The notes beneath the pieces are model-generated. The model was not told where the DNA came from and ran no database searches. It saw nothing but the letters and a program-made list of their open reading frames with translations. The translations under genes were made by a program, and so were the position numbers. From JACQFK01 sp041482015 (GTDB lineage: Bacteria; Planctomycetota; MHYJ01; JACPRB01), in the NCBI GenBank assembly GCA_041482015.1, contig JBGPCZ010000129.1, positions 1 through 17,886 of the forward strand: a stretch of 17,886 nucleotides of DNA, given 5' to 3'. Below, piece by piece: positions 1 through 6,262 of this stretch; the first letter of the stretch is position 1; the number at the start of each line of letters is the position of its first letter.

Positions 1-516
1 GACGATCTTCCCCTGGTACTCGTCCTTCCCGCCCTTCTCGACGACCAGCCCGAAGTCGGTGATCCGCGCGCGCCCGTCGGCCCCCACGATCACGTTCTCC
101 ATCTTGAGATCGCGGTGGACGATGCCGCGTTCGTGGATCGCGCCCAGCCCGCGGGCGACACCGGCCCCGATCTCGTAAAGGTCGTCCTCGGGAAGTGCGC
201 CCATTTCGTCGAAGCGGGACTTGAGCGTCGGCCCCTCGAGGTACTGCATGACGATGTAGAAGAGGTCGTGCTCGAGGCCGACATCGTAGACCTGGACGAC
301 GTTGGGGTGCTCGACCTTGGCGATCGCGCGGGCCTCGGCGAGGAGGCGGTCGACGGCGGCGGGCTCCCCGGAGGAGACGGAGAAGGCCTTGACCGCGACC
401 GGGCGATCGAGCGCGACGTGGCGGCCACGGTAGATGGCGCCCATCGAGCCGTGGCCGATGAGAGCGCCGAGCTTGCAGCCGGCGATCATGGCGCCGGCGA
501 GTTTTTGTGAGTCCAT
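1..516 (-). CDS. Serine/threonine protein kinase (Hanks type), 5' part only
   Basis: The first 172 residues are present; the frame is still open at the window edge, so the rest of the gene lies outside. It would transfer phosphate from ATP to Ser/Thr of unknown targets. Kinase landmarks are in order: glycine loop GHGSMG (residues 21-26), VAVK with Lys43, the helix-C Glu61, HRDLKMEN with catalytic Asp136 and Asn141, and DFG at 154-156. The kinase domain starts almost at the N-terminus, with no sensory domain in front of it. The ATG at 516 is preceded by GAGG nine bases upstream. About 40 bases upstream lies a sigma-54-type promoter, divergent from the one for the barrel gene at 742, so the two genes may be co-regulated. 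Family assignment is very secure. Substrate, and whether a transmembrane or sensor region follows, cannot be seen. Confidence 0.93.
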   Translation of the reverse strand, partial: MDSQKLAGAMIAGCKLGALIGHGSMGAIYRGRHVALDRPVAVKAFSVSSGEPAAVDRLLAEARAIAKVEHPNVVQVYDVGLEHDLFYIVMQYLEGPTLKSRFDEMGALPEDDLYEIGAGVARGLGAIHERGIVHRDLKMENVIVGADGRARITDFGLVVEKGGKDEYQGKIV

Positions 517-554
517 CCGTTGCGTCCTCGCCCCTTCGGGCGCAACCAATCCCC

Positions 555-570
555 TGCATTGTACGTGCCA
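555..570 (-). promoter_or_regulatory. Candidate sigma-54 promoter for the kinase at 1-516
   Basis: On the minus strand the sequence TGGCACGTACAATGCA matches the sigma-54 consensus TGGCACG-N4-TTGC with one mismatch (ATGC for TTGC). The invariant GG (569-568) and GC (557-556) are correctly spaced. Transcription would start near 544, giving a leader of about 28 bases before the ATG at 516. A TACAAT inside the same stretch could instead be a sigma-70 -10 box, but no convincing -35 box accompanies it. Confidence 0.6.
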
Positions 571-609
571 GCGAGCTCGAAAGAGGTGTTCTATTTTCCT
601 GAATCGGCT

Positions 610-647
610 GCGTGATTAATAGACGCGGGGTGGCGACTTCCTAGCCA
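610..647. promoter_or_regulatory. Possible activator-binding dyads between the divergent promoters
   Basis: Two short dyads share the same geometry: GCGT-N9-ACGC at 610-626 and TGGC-N9-GCCA at 631-647. Their centres are 21 bases apart, about two helical turns. Sigma-54 promoters need an upstream-bound enhancer-binding protein, and these dyads lie roughly 55-95 bases upstream of both predicted start sites. The arms are only four bases long, so chance is a real alternative. Confidence 0.25.
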
Positions 648-669
648 GCTCTCCCCCTCAATTGTCCGA

Positions 670-684
670 TGGCACGTCCCTTGC
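670..684 (+). promoter_or_regulatory. Sigma-54 promoter for the outer-membrane protein gene
   Basis: The sequence TGGCACGTCCCTTGC is an exact match to the sigma-54 (RpoN) consensus TGGCACG-N4-TTGC. The GG is at 671-672 and the GC at 683-684. Transcription would start near 696, 46 bases before the ATG at 742. Such promoters are silent without an AAA+ enhancer-binding protein. None is encoded in the window, although an NtrB-like histidine kinase lies at 4656-6137. Confidence 0.8.
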
Positions 685-741
685 GATAGCAGCGGGGATT
701 CACGCCGTCTTCGGGGAATCTCGTCTAAGGGGAGGCTGGGT

Positions 742-1713
742 ATGCGAGGAACGTGGGCTGTCGTGATGTCGCTCGTCATGGCCGCGGCGGCGGCGGCCCA
801 GGAGGCGCGAGCGGGCCGTTTCAACCTTCTCGACGGCCCGACGGCCGGGGTCGGGGAGGAGCAGCAGCAGAAAGACCAGGAGCGGGTCGTCAAGGTGGCG
901 GGCAGCCCGTTGCAGGACGAACTCCCGCACGGGGAGAGCAACAAGCCGATGTGGTCCGACCATCGTCCTTCGCCCACGACGCGCATCTACCTGCAGGTGG
1001 ACTCCGGCGAGGTCGAGTTCGAGCAGTGGGTGGACATCCGGATCAAGAAGGACACGCACGCGGGGAAGGAAGTGCGCCTGAGCGAGGAGTTCGAGTTCGG
1101 GCTGGGCTCGCGGTTCCAGCTGGACCTCTACGCCAACTCGATCTTCGAGGGGGCGGGACAGGCATCGACGCTCGATGTCCGCTCCTGGGCGGCCGAAATC
1201 CGCTATGCCCTTGCGGACTGGGGGGTGATTTGGGGCAATCCCACGCTCTACTTCGAGTACATCATCTGGAACAACGGGGGGAACGGCAACGGCGACGGCG
1301 CCACGTCGTCGATCGAGCCGAAGCTCCTCCTGGGCGGGGACATCCTGCCCGCGCTCCATTGGGGCATGAATTTCTTCGTCGAGCACACGACCAACGGCAG
1401 CGTCCTGGAAATGGGCGCCACGGGGACCGTCTTCTACACCGTGCTCGACAAGTACCTGAACATCGGCGCGACGCTCAAGACAGTGTACGAGTCGGACGAG
1501 CTCCCGGGCGGGACGCATGACCGGTCCCGCGAGCTCTACCTCGGCCCCTCCTTCCAGCTCCGCATGGCCCCGTATCAGTCCGAAGTCATCAGCAACGGGC
1601 AGAAGACGCCCGTCACGAAGACCCGGGCCCACGTGGACTTCGAGCCGCTCATCGGGCTGACGGGACATTCGAAGCGGGCGATGATCCTGTTCGTCTTCGG
1701 CTGGGATTTCTAG
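742..1713 (+). CDS. Exported beta-barrel-like outer-membrane protein, family not recognised
   Basis: A protein of 323 residues begins with a Sec-type signal peptide: a hydrophobic Ala-rich stretch over residues 5-19 with likely cleavage near 19-24. After a polar, Gln/Glu-rich linker (about 35-75), the rest alternates polar and hydrophobic residues in segments resembling amphipathic beta strands, for example around 82-104, 110-125, 162-174, 205-217 and 225-255. It ends in Trp-Asp-Phe; a terminal Phe on an amphipathic strand is the usual outer-membrane insertion signal. This suggests a barrel of roughly 10-12 strands, a porin-like or surface role, and a diderm host. The start has a near-perfect ribosome site, AAGGGGAGG at 727-735, six bases from the ATG. 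It is preceded by a consensus sigma-54 promoter, so expression is probably conditional. Its stop overlaps the stop of the convergent carbonic anhydrase gene. I do not recognise the family. Confidence 0.85.
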   Translation: MRGTWAVVMSLVMAAAAAAQEARAGRFNLLDGPTAGVGEEQQQKDQERVVKVAGSPLQDELPHGESNKPMWSDHRPSPTTRIYLQVDSGEVEFEQWVDIRIKKDTHAGKEVRLSEEFEFGLGSRFQLDLYANSIFEGAGQASTLDVRSWAAEIRYALADWGVIWGNPTLYFEYIIWNNGGNGNGDGATSSIEPKLLLGGDILPALHWGMNFFVEHTTNGSVLEMGATGTVFYTVLDKYLNIGATLKTVYESDELPGGTHDRSRELYLGPSFQLRMAPYQSEVISNGQKTPVTKTRAHVDFEPLIGLTGHSKRAMILFVFGWDF

Positions 1714-2240
1714 ACCCCGGGCGGGGCGTAGTCCGCCAGGAAGCGGGGGTCGACTTTCCCGTCGACGTGGCGGAGCGCGGTCGCGTGGTAGCGGAGGGCG
1801 CGGGCCTCCGCCTCCTTCCAGAAGGCGTCGTCCGTCTGGCCGATGACCTTGCCGGGGACGCCGACGACGATCGAGCGGGGCGGGATCACCTGGTCCTCGC
1901 GGACGAGGGCGCAGGCGGCGATGAGGCAGCCCTCCCCCACCACCGCGCCGCTCAGGAGGACGCTGTGGATCCCGACCAGGCAGCGGTCGCCCACGGACTT
2001 CGCGTGGATCATCGCGAGGTGGCCAACCGTGACGTGCCGGCCGATCACGAGGTCCTTGCCCGGATCGCAATGGAGGACGCAGCCGTCCTGGATGTTGCTG
2101 TAGTCGCCGACGGTGATCGAGGACATGTCGCCACGCACGACGGCGCCGTACCAGACCGAGACTCCGCGAGCGAGGGAGACCCGCCCGGTCACGACCGCGT
2201 TCTCGGCCACCAGCACCCCTTCCCGGTCGACGAGCTTCAT
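1710..2240 (-). CDS. Gamma-class carbonic anhydrase / left-handed beta-helix protein
   Basis: The 176 residues form hexapeptide repeats of the left-handed beta-helix type, as in the YrdA/PaaY/Cam gamma carbonic anhydrase family. The three metal-ligand histidines are present at residues 57 (VLHCD), 74 (TVGH) and 79 (MIHAK), in the spacing typical of an inter-subunit zinc site in a trimer. A C-terminal helix (about 136-157) packs on the helix in relatives. The likely reaction is reversible CO2 hydration, but many YrdA-like members are inactive or have other roles, so activity is inferred. The length is normal for the family. I chose the ATG at 2240; a TTG at 2258 would lie inside the transposon palindrome. 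No good ribosome site is visible, and the palindrome ends only 15 bases upstream, so the native promoter may have been displaced. The stop TAG overlaps the stop of the convergent barrel gene. Confidence 0.88.
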   Translation of the reverse strand: MKLVDREGVLVAENAVVTGRVSLARGVSVWYGAVVRGDMSSITVGDYSNIQDGCVLHCDPGKDLVIGRHVTVGHLAMIHAKSVGDRCLVGIHSVLLSGAVVGEGCLIAACALVREDQVIPPRSIVVGVPGKVIGQTDDAFWKEAEARALRYHATALRHVDGKVDPRFLADYAPPGV

Positions 2241-2255
2241 CGGGCCATCATACCG

Positions 2256-2296
2256 CAACTGTTAAGTGACGAATCGGATTCCTCTCTTAACAGTTG
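2256..2296. repeat. Left flanking palindrome of the RAYT element (REP-like)
   Basis: A 41-base imperfect palindrome has outer arms CAACTGTTAAG (2256-2266) and CTTAACAGTTG (2286-2296), an inner stem GAATC/GATTC (2271-2275 and 2277-2281), and a symmetric 4x4 mismatch between them. The outer arms are identical to those of the palindrome at the other end of the element, which indicates a mobile-element terminus of REP/REPIN type. Confidence 0.85.
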
Positions 2297-2395
2297 GAGC
2301 TGAATTTTCACAAACCAGGCGTTTTCCCTGTCGAGTTTGCAGGGCCCAGCTGCACTACCTTGTGGAGGGACGAAAGAGCCTTCCAGGAGGTTGTC

Positions 2396-3259
2396 GTGGC
2401 CCGTCGACGCAGGGAGAACATCCGCAGGCGGTCAGGGTTGCCTGAAGGGAACTTTCACGTAGTCAATCGTGGAGCGCGGAAGCTGGGAATCTTCGTCGAT
2501 GACCGGGACCGATCGCTCTTCGTCCAGCTGATGGCCCGGTATGCCCTCAAGAGGGGCGTCCAGATCATCGCCTGGTGTCTGATGCCCAACCACTTTCATC
2601 TTGAACTCCTTGCCTCGGGTGCGACTCTCCCCCGTTTCATGCATGACCTTGAGTCCACGTACGCCCTGGCGTTCAACCGACGACATGGCACCTCAGGATG
2701 CGTGTTCCAAGGGAGGTACCGCTGTATCCCCATTCGTTCACCTGAGGGCCTGGCGTACGTAAGCCGTTACATCCATGCTAATCCGAGAGATCTGGGCATT
2801 CGGCCAGACGGTTACGGCTGGTCCAGCTGCAGAAGCTACTTGGGGATCGCGCCAACCCCGAACTGGCTGCATCCTGGGGCCGTATTTGAAGCCATTCGGA
2901 AGCGCGGCGTTGCCGACTCGGTTGCGTACAGGGAGTACCTGTCGGCCGTGCCACCCAAGCGGCCCAAGCCGTCATCCGACAGGGATGAGTACACGGACCT
3001 GGACATCGAGCGGATTCGACGACTGGAGGAGAGGCTCACCGAGCATCGCACGGCCTTCCCCAAGGAACTGGGGAAGACGTCATTGCGGACCTTGGTCTGC
3101 TTCGCGGCGCGGATGATCCACGAGATCCCCGCCCAGGCTGTGGCCAGGTACTACGGTTACCACTCGGTGCACTCGGTGCACACGATCGTATCCCGTCTTC
3201 AGGCTCGAATGGCGACCGACTCCGGGTTCCAATCTCTCGCGGAGGGCGATCTATTTTGA
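2396..3259 (+). CDS. REP-associated tyrosine transposase (Y1_Tnp, IS200-like)
   Basis: A 287-residue HUH-type single-strand DNA transposase. The N-terminal part carries the family signatures: FHVVNRG (20-26), the metal-binding HFH in MPNHFH (66-68) and the tyrosine motif RYIHANP with catalytic Tyr125. A C-terminal region (about 235-275, ending YYGYHSVHSV and a helix) resembles the DnaA C-terminal helix-turn-helix seen in many RAYTs and probably binds the flanking palindromes. I chose the GTG at 2396 because AGGAGG lies five bases upstream; the frame extends back to a TTG at 2294 in the palindrome, but that region lacks family similarity. All catalytic residues are intact, so the gene may be active. 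RAYTs are usually domesticated single-copy genes that mobilise REP palindromes rather than themselves. The stop codon lies one base before the right palindrome. Confidence 0.93.
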   Translation: MARRRRENIRRRSGLPEGNFHVVNRGARKLGIFVDDRDRSLFVQLMARYALKRGVQIIAWCLMPNHFHLELLASGATLPRFMHDLESTYALAFNRRHGTSGCVFQGRYRCIPIRSPEGLAYVSRYIHANPRDLGIRPDGYGWSSCRSYLGIAPTPNWLHPGAVFEAIRKRGVADSVAYREYLSAVPPKRPKPSSDRDEYTDLDIERIRRLEERLTEHRTAFPKELGKTSLRTLVCFAARMIHEIPAQAVARYYGYHSVHSVHTIVSRLQARMATDSGFQSLAEGDLF

Positions 3260-3260
3260 A

Positions 3261-3303
3261 CCAACTGTTAAGTGACAGATCCGATCTGTCACTTAACAGT
3301 TGG
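3261..3303. repeat. Right flanking palindrome of the RAYT element (perfect 21-bp arms)
   Basis: A perfect inverted repeat has two 21-base arms around a single central C at 3282. It begins CCAACTGTTAAGTGACAGA and ends with the reverse complement. As single-stranded DNA or RNA it would form a very stable hairpin. The outer part matches the left palindrome. Its outer arm also supplies the last codons and stop of the neighbouring minus-strand gene. It could reduce read-through from either side, although it lacks a T tract. Confidence 0.92.
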
Positions 3304-3700
3304 CGATCAATCCCAGGTACCGATCTCTTTCCTGCTCGAAGACGTAGAGGATCGTCGTGAGGCGGTGCTGGCGCCAGGCCGCGGAATGGGCCTGCGCCCA
3401 CTCGGACGCCACGCGCTGGGGATCGGGCGCGCAGCCCGACTGCACCCCGCGGATCCATTTCTCCCTCTGGATCTCCTCGAGCTGGTCGCGGATCTCGTGC
3501 TGCGCGTGGATCGAGCGGTGTCGGAGGATGAAGAGCTTGACCGCGTCGGCGTCCGACATCGCCGCGCCGGCGCGTTCCTGCTCCGCCCGGCACGCCGCGA
3601 TCTCGGCCCGGTGCGCCACCAGGAAGCGCTCGAGGTCCTGCTTGATGGACTCGAGTCGCCCGGCCTCGTAGTCCAGCCGGATCTCGTCGAGCTCCGTCAT
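3293..3700 (-). CDS. Small helical protein of unknown function, 3' end formed by the palindrome
   Basis: A 135-residue, highly charged, probably all-helical protein with no signal peptide or membrane segment. Glu/Arg/Gln-rich helices over about residues 1-45 and 60-85 suggest a coiled-coil or small helical bundle. I do not recognise a family. The ATG at 3700 has GTAGGAGG about 12 bases upstream, overlapping the stop of the DUF4438 gene, so the two are likely translated from one mRNA. The final codons (Asn-Cys-stop) are read from the right-hand palindrome of the RAYT element, so the C-terminus may have been trimmed or replaced by the insertion. Third positions are strongly GC, as in neighbouring genes, which supports coding. 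Confidence 0.72.
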   Translation of the reverse strand: MTELDEIRLDYEAGRLESIKQDLERFLVAHRAEIAACRAEQERAGAAMSDADAVKLFILRHRSIHAQHEIRDQLEEIQREKWIRGVQSGCAPDPQRVASEWAQAHSAAWRQHRLTTILYVFEQERDRYLGLIANC

Positions 3701-3716
3701 CCGCTCCGCGGTCCTC

Positions 3717-4607
3717 CTACTGCAGCCCGAGCAGCTCCGCGAGGTTCGCCTTCCGGGTGATAATCGCCTCGATCGTCCCCTTCGGGCTCGTCATGATCAC
3801 GTTCACGCCCGGCCCGCGCCCCGCGCTCCGGCTCGAACCGTGCACCACCACGCCGATCGTCGTCGCCTCCTTGTGGTACCTCGGCCCGTGCGTCGCGTCG
3901 TACTCGTTGATCGCGACCAGGTCCCCCAGCCGCAGCTGGTCGAGCGCGATCTCCTTCATCGCCTCGGGGGACGTCGACTGGATGTCGACGTCGCCGCTCC
4001 ACGAGCCCGCCGATCCGACCCCGTAGCCCATGAGCTTGCCGGGGATCACCTTCGCGACGGGGATGCGCACCTTGCCCCCCTTCTCCGAGGGGTTGAGCGC
4101 TTTCAGGAGCCGCGGCCCGCAGTTCATGACGCGGACATCGGGATAATCGGAGAGCGCCAGCCCCACGCCGCCCGCGCGGATCTGGATCGTGTCGCCCACG
4201 CAGAGGCGGTCGACCACCCGCTTGGGGAAGTACACCAGGACGCGCGGGTCGCACCCGCCCACCTTCCCCGTCACCACGCCCGGCGTCCCCTTGAGCTTCG
4301 CGTCCTTGCCCTCCATGCACGCCTCGGTGATCACCGCCTCGTTCCCGATGCAGGCGTAGAGCGCGAGGCCGGCGTTCGAGTCCTCGCACGAGTTCGCAAT
4401 CGACACGCCCGGCTCCACCTGGTCGCCCGAGGCCCAGTCAAACGCGGGGTCGCCGACCTTCACCGTGAAATTGATCCCGGAGAAGCCGACGGGGACGCTC
4501 GTGCTCCCGTCGAAAGCCACCTTTTCATCCTTCCCGCAGACCGAGGGGTGGCAGATCCCGCCGCTCACGGCCGTCTCGACCAACTTCTCCAGGTTCGTCT
4601 TGATCAT
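3717..4607 (-). CDS. DUF4438 domain-containing protein
   Basis: The 296 residues cover the whole length of what I recognise as the DUF4438 family, a conserved bacterial protein of unknown function. Visible family-like stretches include the N-terminal SGGICHPSV segment (15-23), the GxxPGV...NSCED segment near 65-77, GTPGVVTGKVGG (106-117), and the C-terminal INEYDATHGPRYHKEATTIG stretch (about 233-252). The C-terminal region is Gly- and beta-rich, with HGSSRSAGRGPG suggestive of a ligand or phosphate loop. There is no signal peptide, so it is presumably cytosolic. The ATG at 4607 has AGGGAGGA just upstream. It lies 48 bases downstream of a histidine kinase gene and 16 bases upstream of a small unknown gene, all in one direction; this is an unusual operon for a kinase with no response regulator beside it. 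The reaction is unknown, and the family call rests on recalled motifs. Confidence 0.8.
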   Translation of the reverse strand: MIKTNLEKLVETAVSGGICHPSVCGKDEKVAFDGSTSVPVGFSGINFTVKVGDPAFDWASGDQVEPGVSIANSCEDSNAGLALYACIGNEAVITEACMEGKDAKLKGTPGVVTGKVGGCDPRVLVYFPKRVVDRLCVGDTIQIRAGGVGLALSDYPDVRVMNCGPRLLKALNPSEKGGKVRIPVAKVIPGKLMGYGVGSAGSWSGDVDIQSTSPEAMKEIALDQLRLGDLVAINEYDATHGPRYHKEATTIGVVVHGSSRSAGRGPGVNVIMTSPKGTIEAIITRKANLAELLGLQ

Positions 4608-4655
4608 CCAGGTCCTCCCTAAGCGTCCATCGATATCGTCCTGCAGGGCCCGCCC

Positions 4656-6137
4656 TTACCCGGGAACCTGCGTCCTCGCCGCCTCGCGCGCCAGGGGCAG
4701 GGTCAGGGTCACCGTCGTCCCCCGGCCCCGCTCGCTCCGGATCTCCAGCTTTCCCCCGTGGTTCGTCACGATGTTGTGCGCCACCGACAGGCCCAACCCC
4801 GTCCCTTCCCCCACGTCCTTCGTCGTGAAGAACGGGTCCATGCACCGCGCCAGCTCCTCCTCGTCCATCCCGCAGCCGTTGTCGGCCACCGAGACGCTCA
4901 GCGCCTCCGCCGCGGGCCGCGCGTAGATGGTCACCATCCCCTCGCCCATCACGCACGCGTGCACGGCGTTCATGATGATGTTCAGGAACGCCTGCTGGAT
5001 CTCCAGCGGGTCGCCCTTCGCGGCGGGCAGGCCGGTGGGAACCTCGTTGCGGATCGTGACCTCCTTCGACCGCGCATGGTGATCCAGGAAAGCGATCGCC
5101 TTCTCCACCGCCTCGTGCAAGGACACGGGCTGCGGCTCGAAGGCCCGCGGCCGGAGCTCGAGGATCTTGTGGACGATCGCCTTGACCCGGCCCAGCCCGT
5201 CCTCGATCAGCCCCAGGTACTCCGCGCGCTTGGCCTCGTCCAGCCGCCCCTCGCGCAGCGAGCGCGCGGCGTTGATCATCCCGCCCAGCGGGTTGTTGAT
5301 CTCGTGGGCGATGCCCGCGGCGAGCGTCCCCGTGGTCGAGAGCCGCTGCGCGGCGAAGAGCTTGCGCTCCGTCTCGGTGATGCGGCCGCGCGCCTGCTTG
5401 ATGTCCTCCTGCAGCGTCCGGTGGTACTCGGCGATCTTGTCGATCATCAGGTTGAAGGCGCCGATCATCCGGCCCATCTCGTCGTACGTCTCCCCCTCGG
5501 GGATCTTCTTGGAGAAGTCCCCCGCGGCCACGCGGTTCGATGCCTCGACCAGGCTCCCCAGGGGCCGGAGGACGAGGCGGTTCGTGAAGACGTAGGTGTT
5601 GAGGAGGAGAAGCGCGGTGCCGAGGGCCATCACCGCCAGGATCCCCTTCATCGGGTCGGCGATCCCCGCCGACGGCGCCGCCGAGCCCCGGACGTCAAGC
5701 CGCATGGCGAACCGTTCGCCCTGCGGGGTCAGGAGGGGCAGGTAGATCCGCGAGCCCCCGGCGCCCACGTGCACCTCTTCGAAGGCCTCCGCGAAGAGCG
5801 CCGCCTCGTCGCCCGGGATCGCCTCCGTGTTCCGTTCGTTCGAGATCATGGTCTCCAGGCGCCCGTTACGCCGCGCCACCACAGTCCACCGTTCGACCAG
5901 CTCCGAATGCTCCAGCTTCCGCGACACCTCGGCCCACGCCTCGTCGTTCCACTCCGGGAACCGGGCCGTCCACGCCCGGACGAGGTCCCCCACCATCCGC
6001 GCCAGCAGGTCCGCGTTCCGCCCGGCCTCCACGTGGGCCCTCTGGGCCGTGCCGATCCACAGGTTCAGCGTCAACAGCCCGAACACGAGAACGAGGAACG
6101 CAAAGATCGACAGCAACATCTTGGTGCGAAGCGACAT
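4656..6137 (-). CDS. Membrane sensor histidine kinase (HAMP, HisKA, HATPase_c), NtrB/ZraS-like
   Basis: A 493-residue transmembrane kinase. Two membrane helices (about 7-28 and 164-184) bracket a periplasmic sensor region of roughly 135 residues of unrecognised fold. A HAMP linker (about 187-240) and a short coiled coil follow. The HisKA domain has the phosphoacceptor His278 in AHEINNPLGG. The HATPase domain has the N box (NIIMNAVHA, Asn390), DNGCG (419-423), FFTTK (436-440) and GTGLGLS (445-451). The HEINNPL form is typical of kinases paired with sigma-54 NtrC-type regulators. No response regulator is adjacent, so the gene is an orphan within the window. I chose the ATG at 6137, where the first membrane helix begins properly; upstream codons would run back into the terminator. 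The ribosome site is weak. Downstream are DUF4438 and a small protein in the same direction, probably one operon. Confidence 0.93.
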   Translation of the reverse strand: MSLRTKMLLSIFAFLVLVFGLLTLNLWIGTAQRAHVEAGRNADLLARMVGDLVRAWTARFPEWNDEAWAEVSRKLEHSELVERWTVVARRNGRLETMISNERNTEAIPGDEAALFAEAFEEVHVGAGGSRIYLPLLTPQGERFAMRLDVRGSAAPSAGIADPMKGILAVMALGTALLLLNTYVFTNRLVLRPLGSLVEASNRVAAGDFSKKIPEGETYDEMGRMIGAFNLMIDKIAEYHRTLQEDIKQARGRITETERKLFAAQRLSTTGTLAAGIAHEINNPLGGMINAARSLREGRLDEAKRAEYLGLIEDGLGRVKAIVHKILELRPRAFEPQPVSLHEAVEKAIAFLDHHARSKEVTIRNEVPTGLPAAKGDPLEIQQAFLNIIMNAVHACVMGEGMVTIYARPAAEALSVSVADNGCGMDEEELARCMDPFFTTKDVGEGTGLGLSVAHNIVTNHGGKLEIRSERGRGTTVTLTLPLAREAARTQVPG

Positions 6138-6177
6138 CGCGCACCCATCAAAGTCGGAAGCCGGCGACTGAACGCTT

Positions 6178-6215
6178 AAAAAAGAAGGCACCCCGTTTCT
6201 CCCCGGGGTGCCTTC
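6178..6215 (-). terminator. Rho-independent terminator after pilC
   Basis: Read on the minus strand, a 12-bp stem (arms 6204-6215 and 6184-6195, GAAGGCACCCCG and its complement) with an 8-base loop is followed at once by six T residues (6183-6178). It lies 47 bases past the pilC stop and before the histidine kinase start. It should end the pilC transcript and isolate the downstream operon, whose promoter must then lie in, or very near, the roughly 40 bases before 6137. Confidence 0.93.
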
Positions 6216-6262
6216 GGAACGCCTCTGGAACCAGGATCCACCGCGTCTCCGCGCTCCCTCCC

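Larger units (their letters stand above)
2256..3303 (+). mobile_element. RAYT element: Y1 transposase gene bracketed by REP-like palindromes
   Basis: The element is about 1.05 kb and consists only of one transposase gene between two related palindromes. Both palindromes begin CAACTGTTAAGTGA and end CTTAACAGTTG. Its base composition is visibly less GC-rich than the flanks, and its codon choice is more even, consistent with transfer. No target duplication is evident, as expected for Y1 HUH enzymes, which cut and join single-stranded DNA. It sits between the start of the carbonic anhydrase gene and the end of a small unknown gene, both on the minus strand, and its borders touch both. Confidence 0.82.

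Noticed and set aside
700..2070. Open frame of about 456 codons on the - strand opposite the barrel gene
   Set aside because: It spans the barrel gene and part of the carbonic anhydrase gene in a wrong frame with Arg/Pro-rich low-complexity sequence; the barrel gene has a signal peptide and an excellent ribosome site.
2294..2395. N-terminal extension of the RAYT from a TTG at 2294
   Set aside because: The TTG lies in the palindrome, the added 34 residues have no family similarity, and the GTG at 2396 has a perfect AGGAGG five bases upstream.
3036..3593. Open frame on the - strand running from the transposase through the palindrome
   Set aside because: It crosses the element border and reads a wrong frame of the small gene at 3293-3700; composition is Arg/Pro/Gly-rich with no ribosome site.
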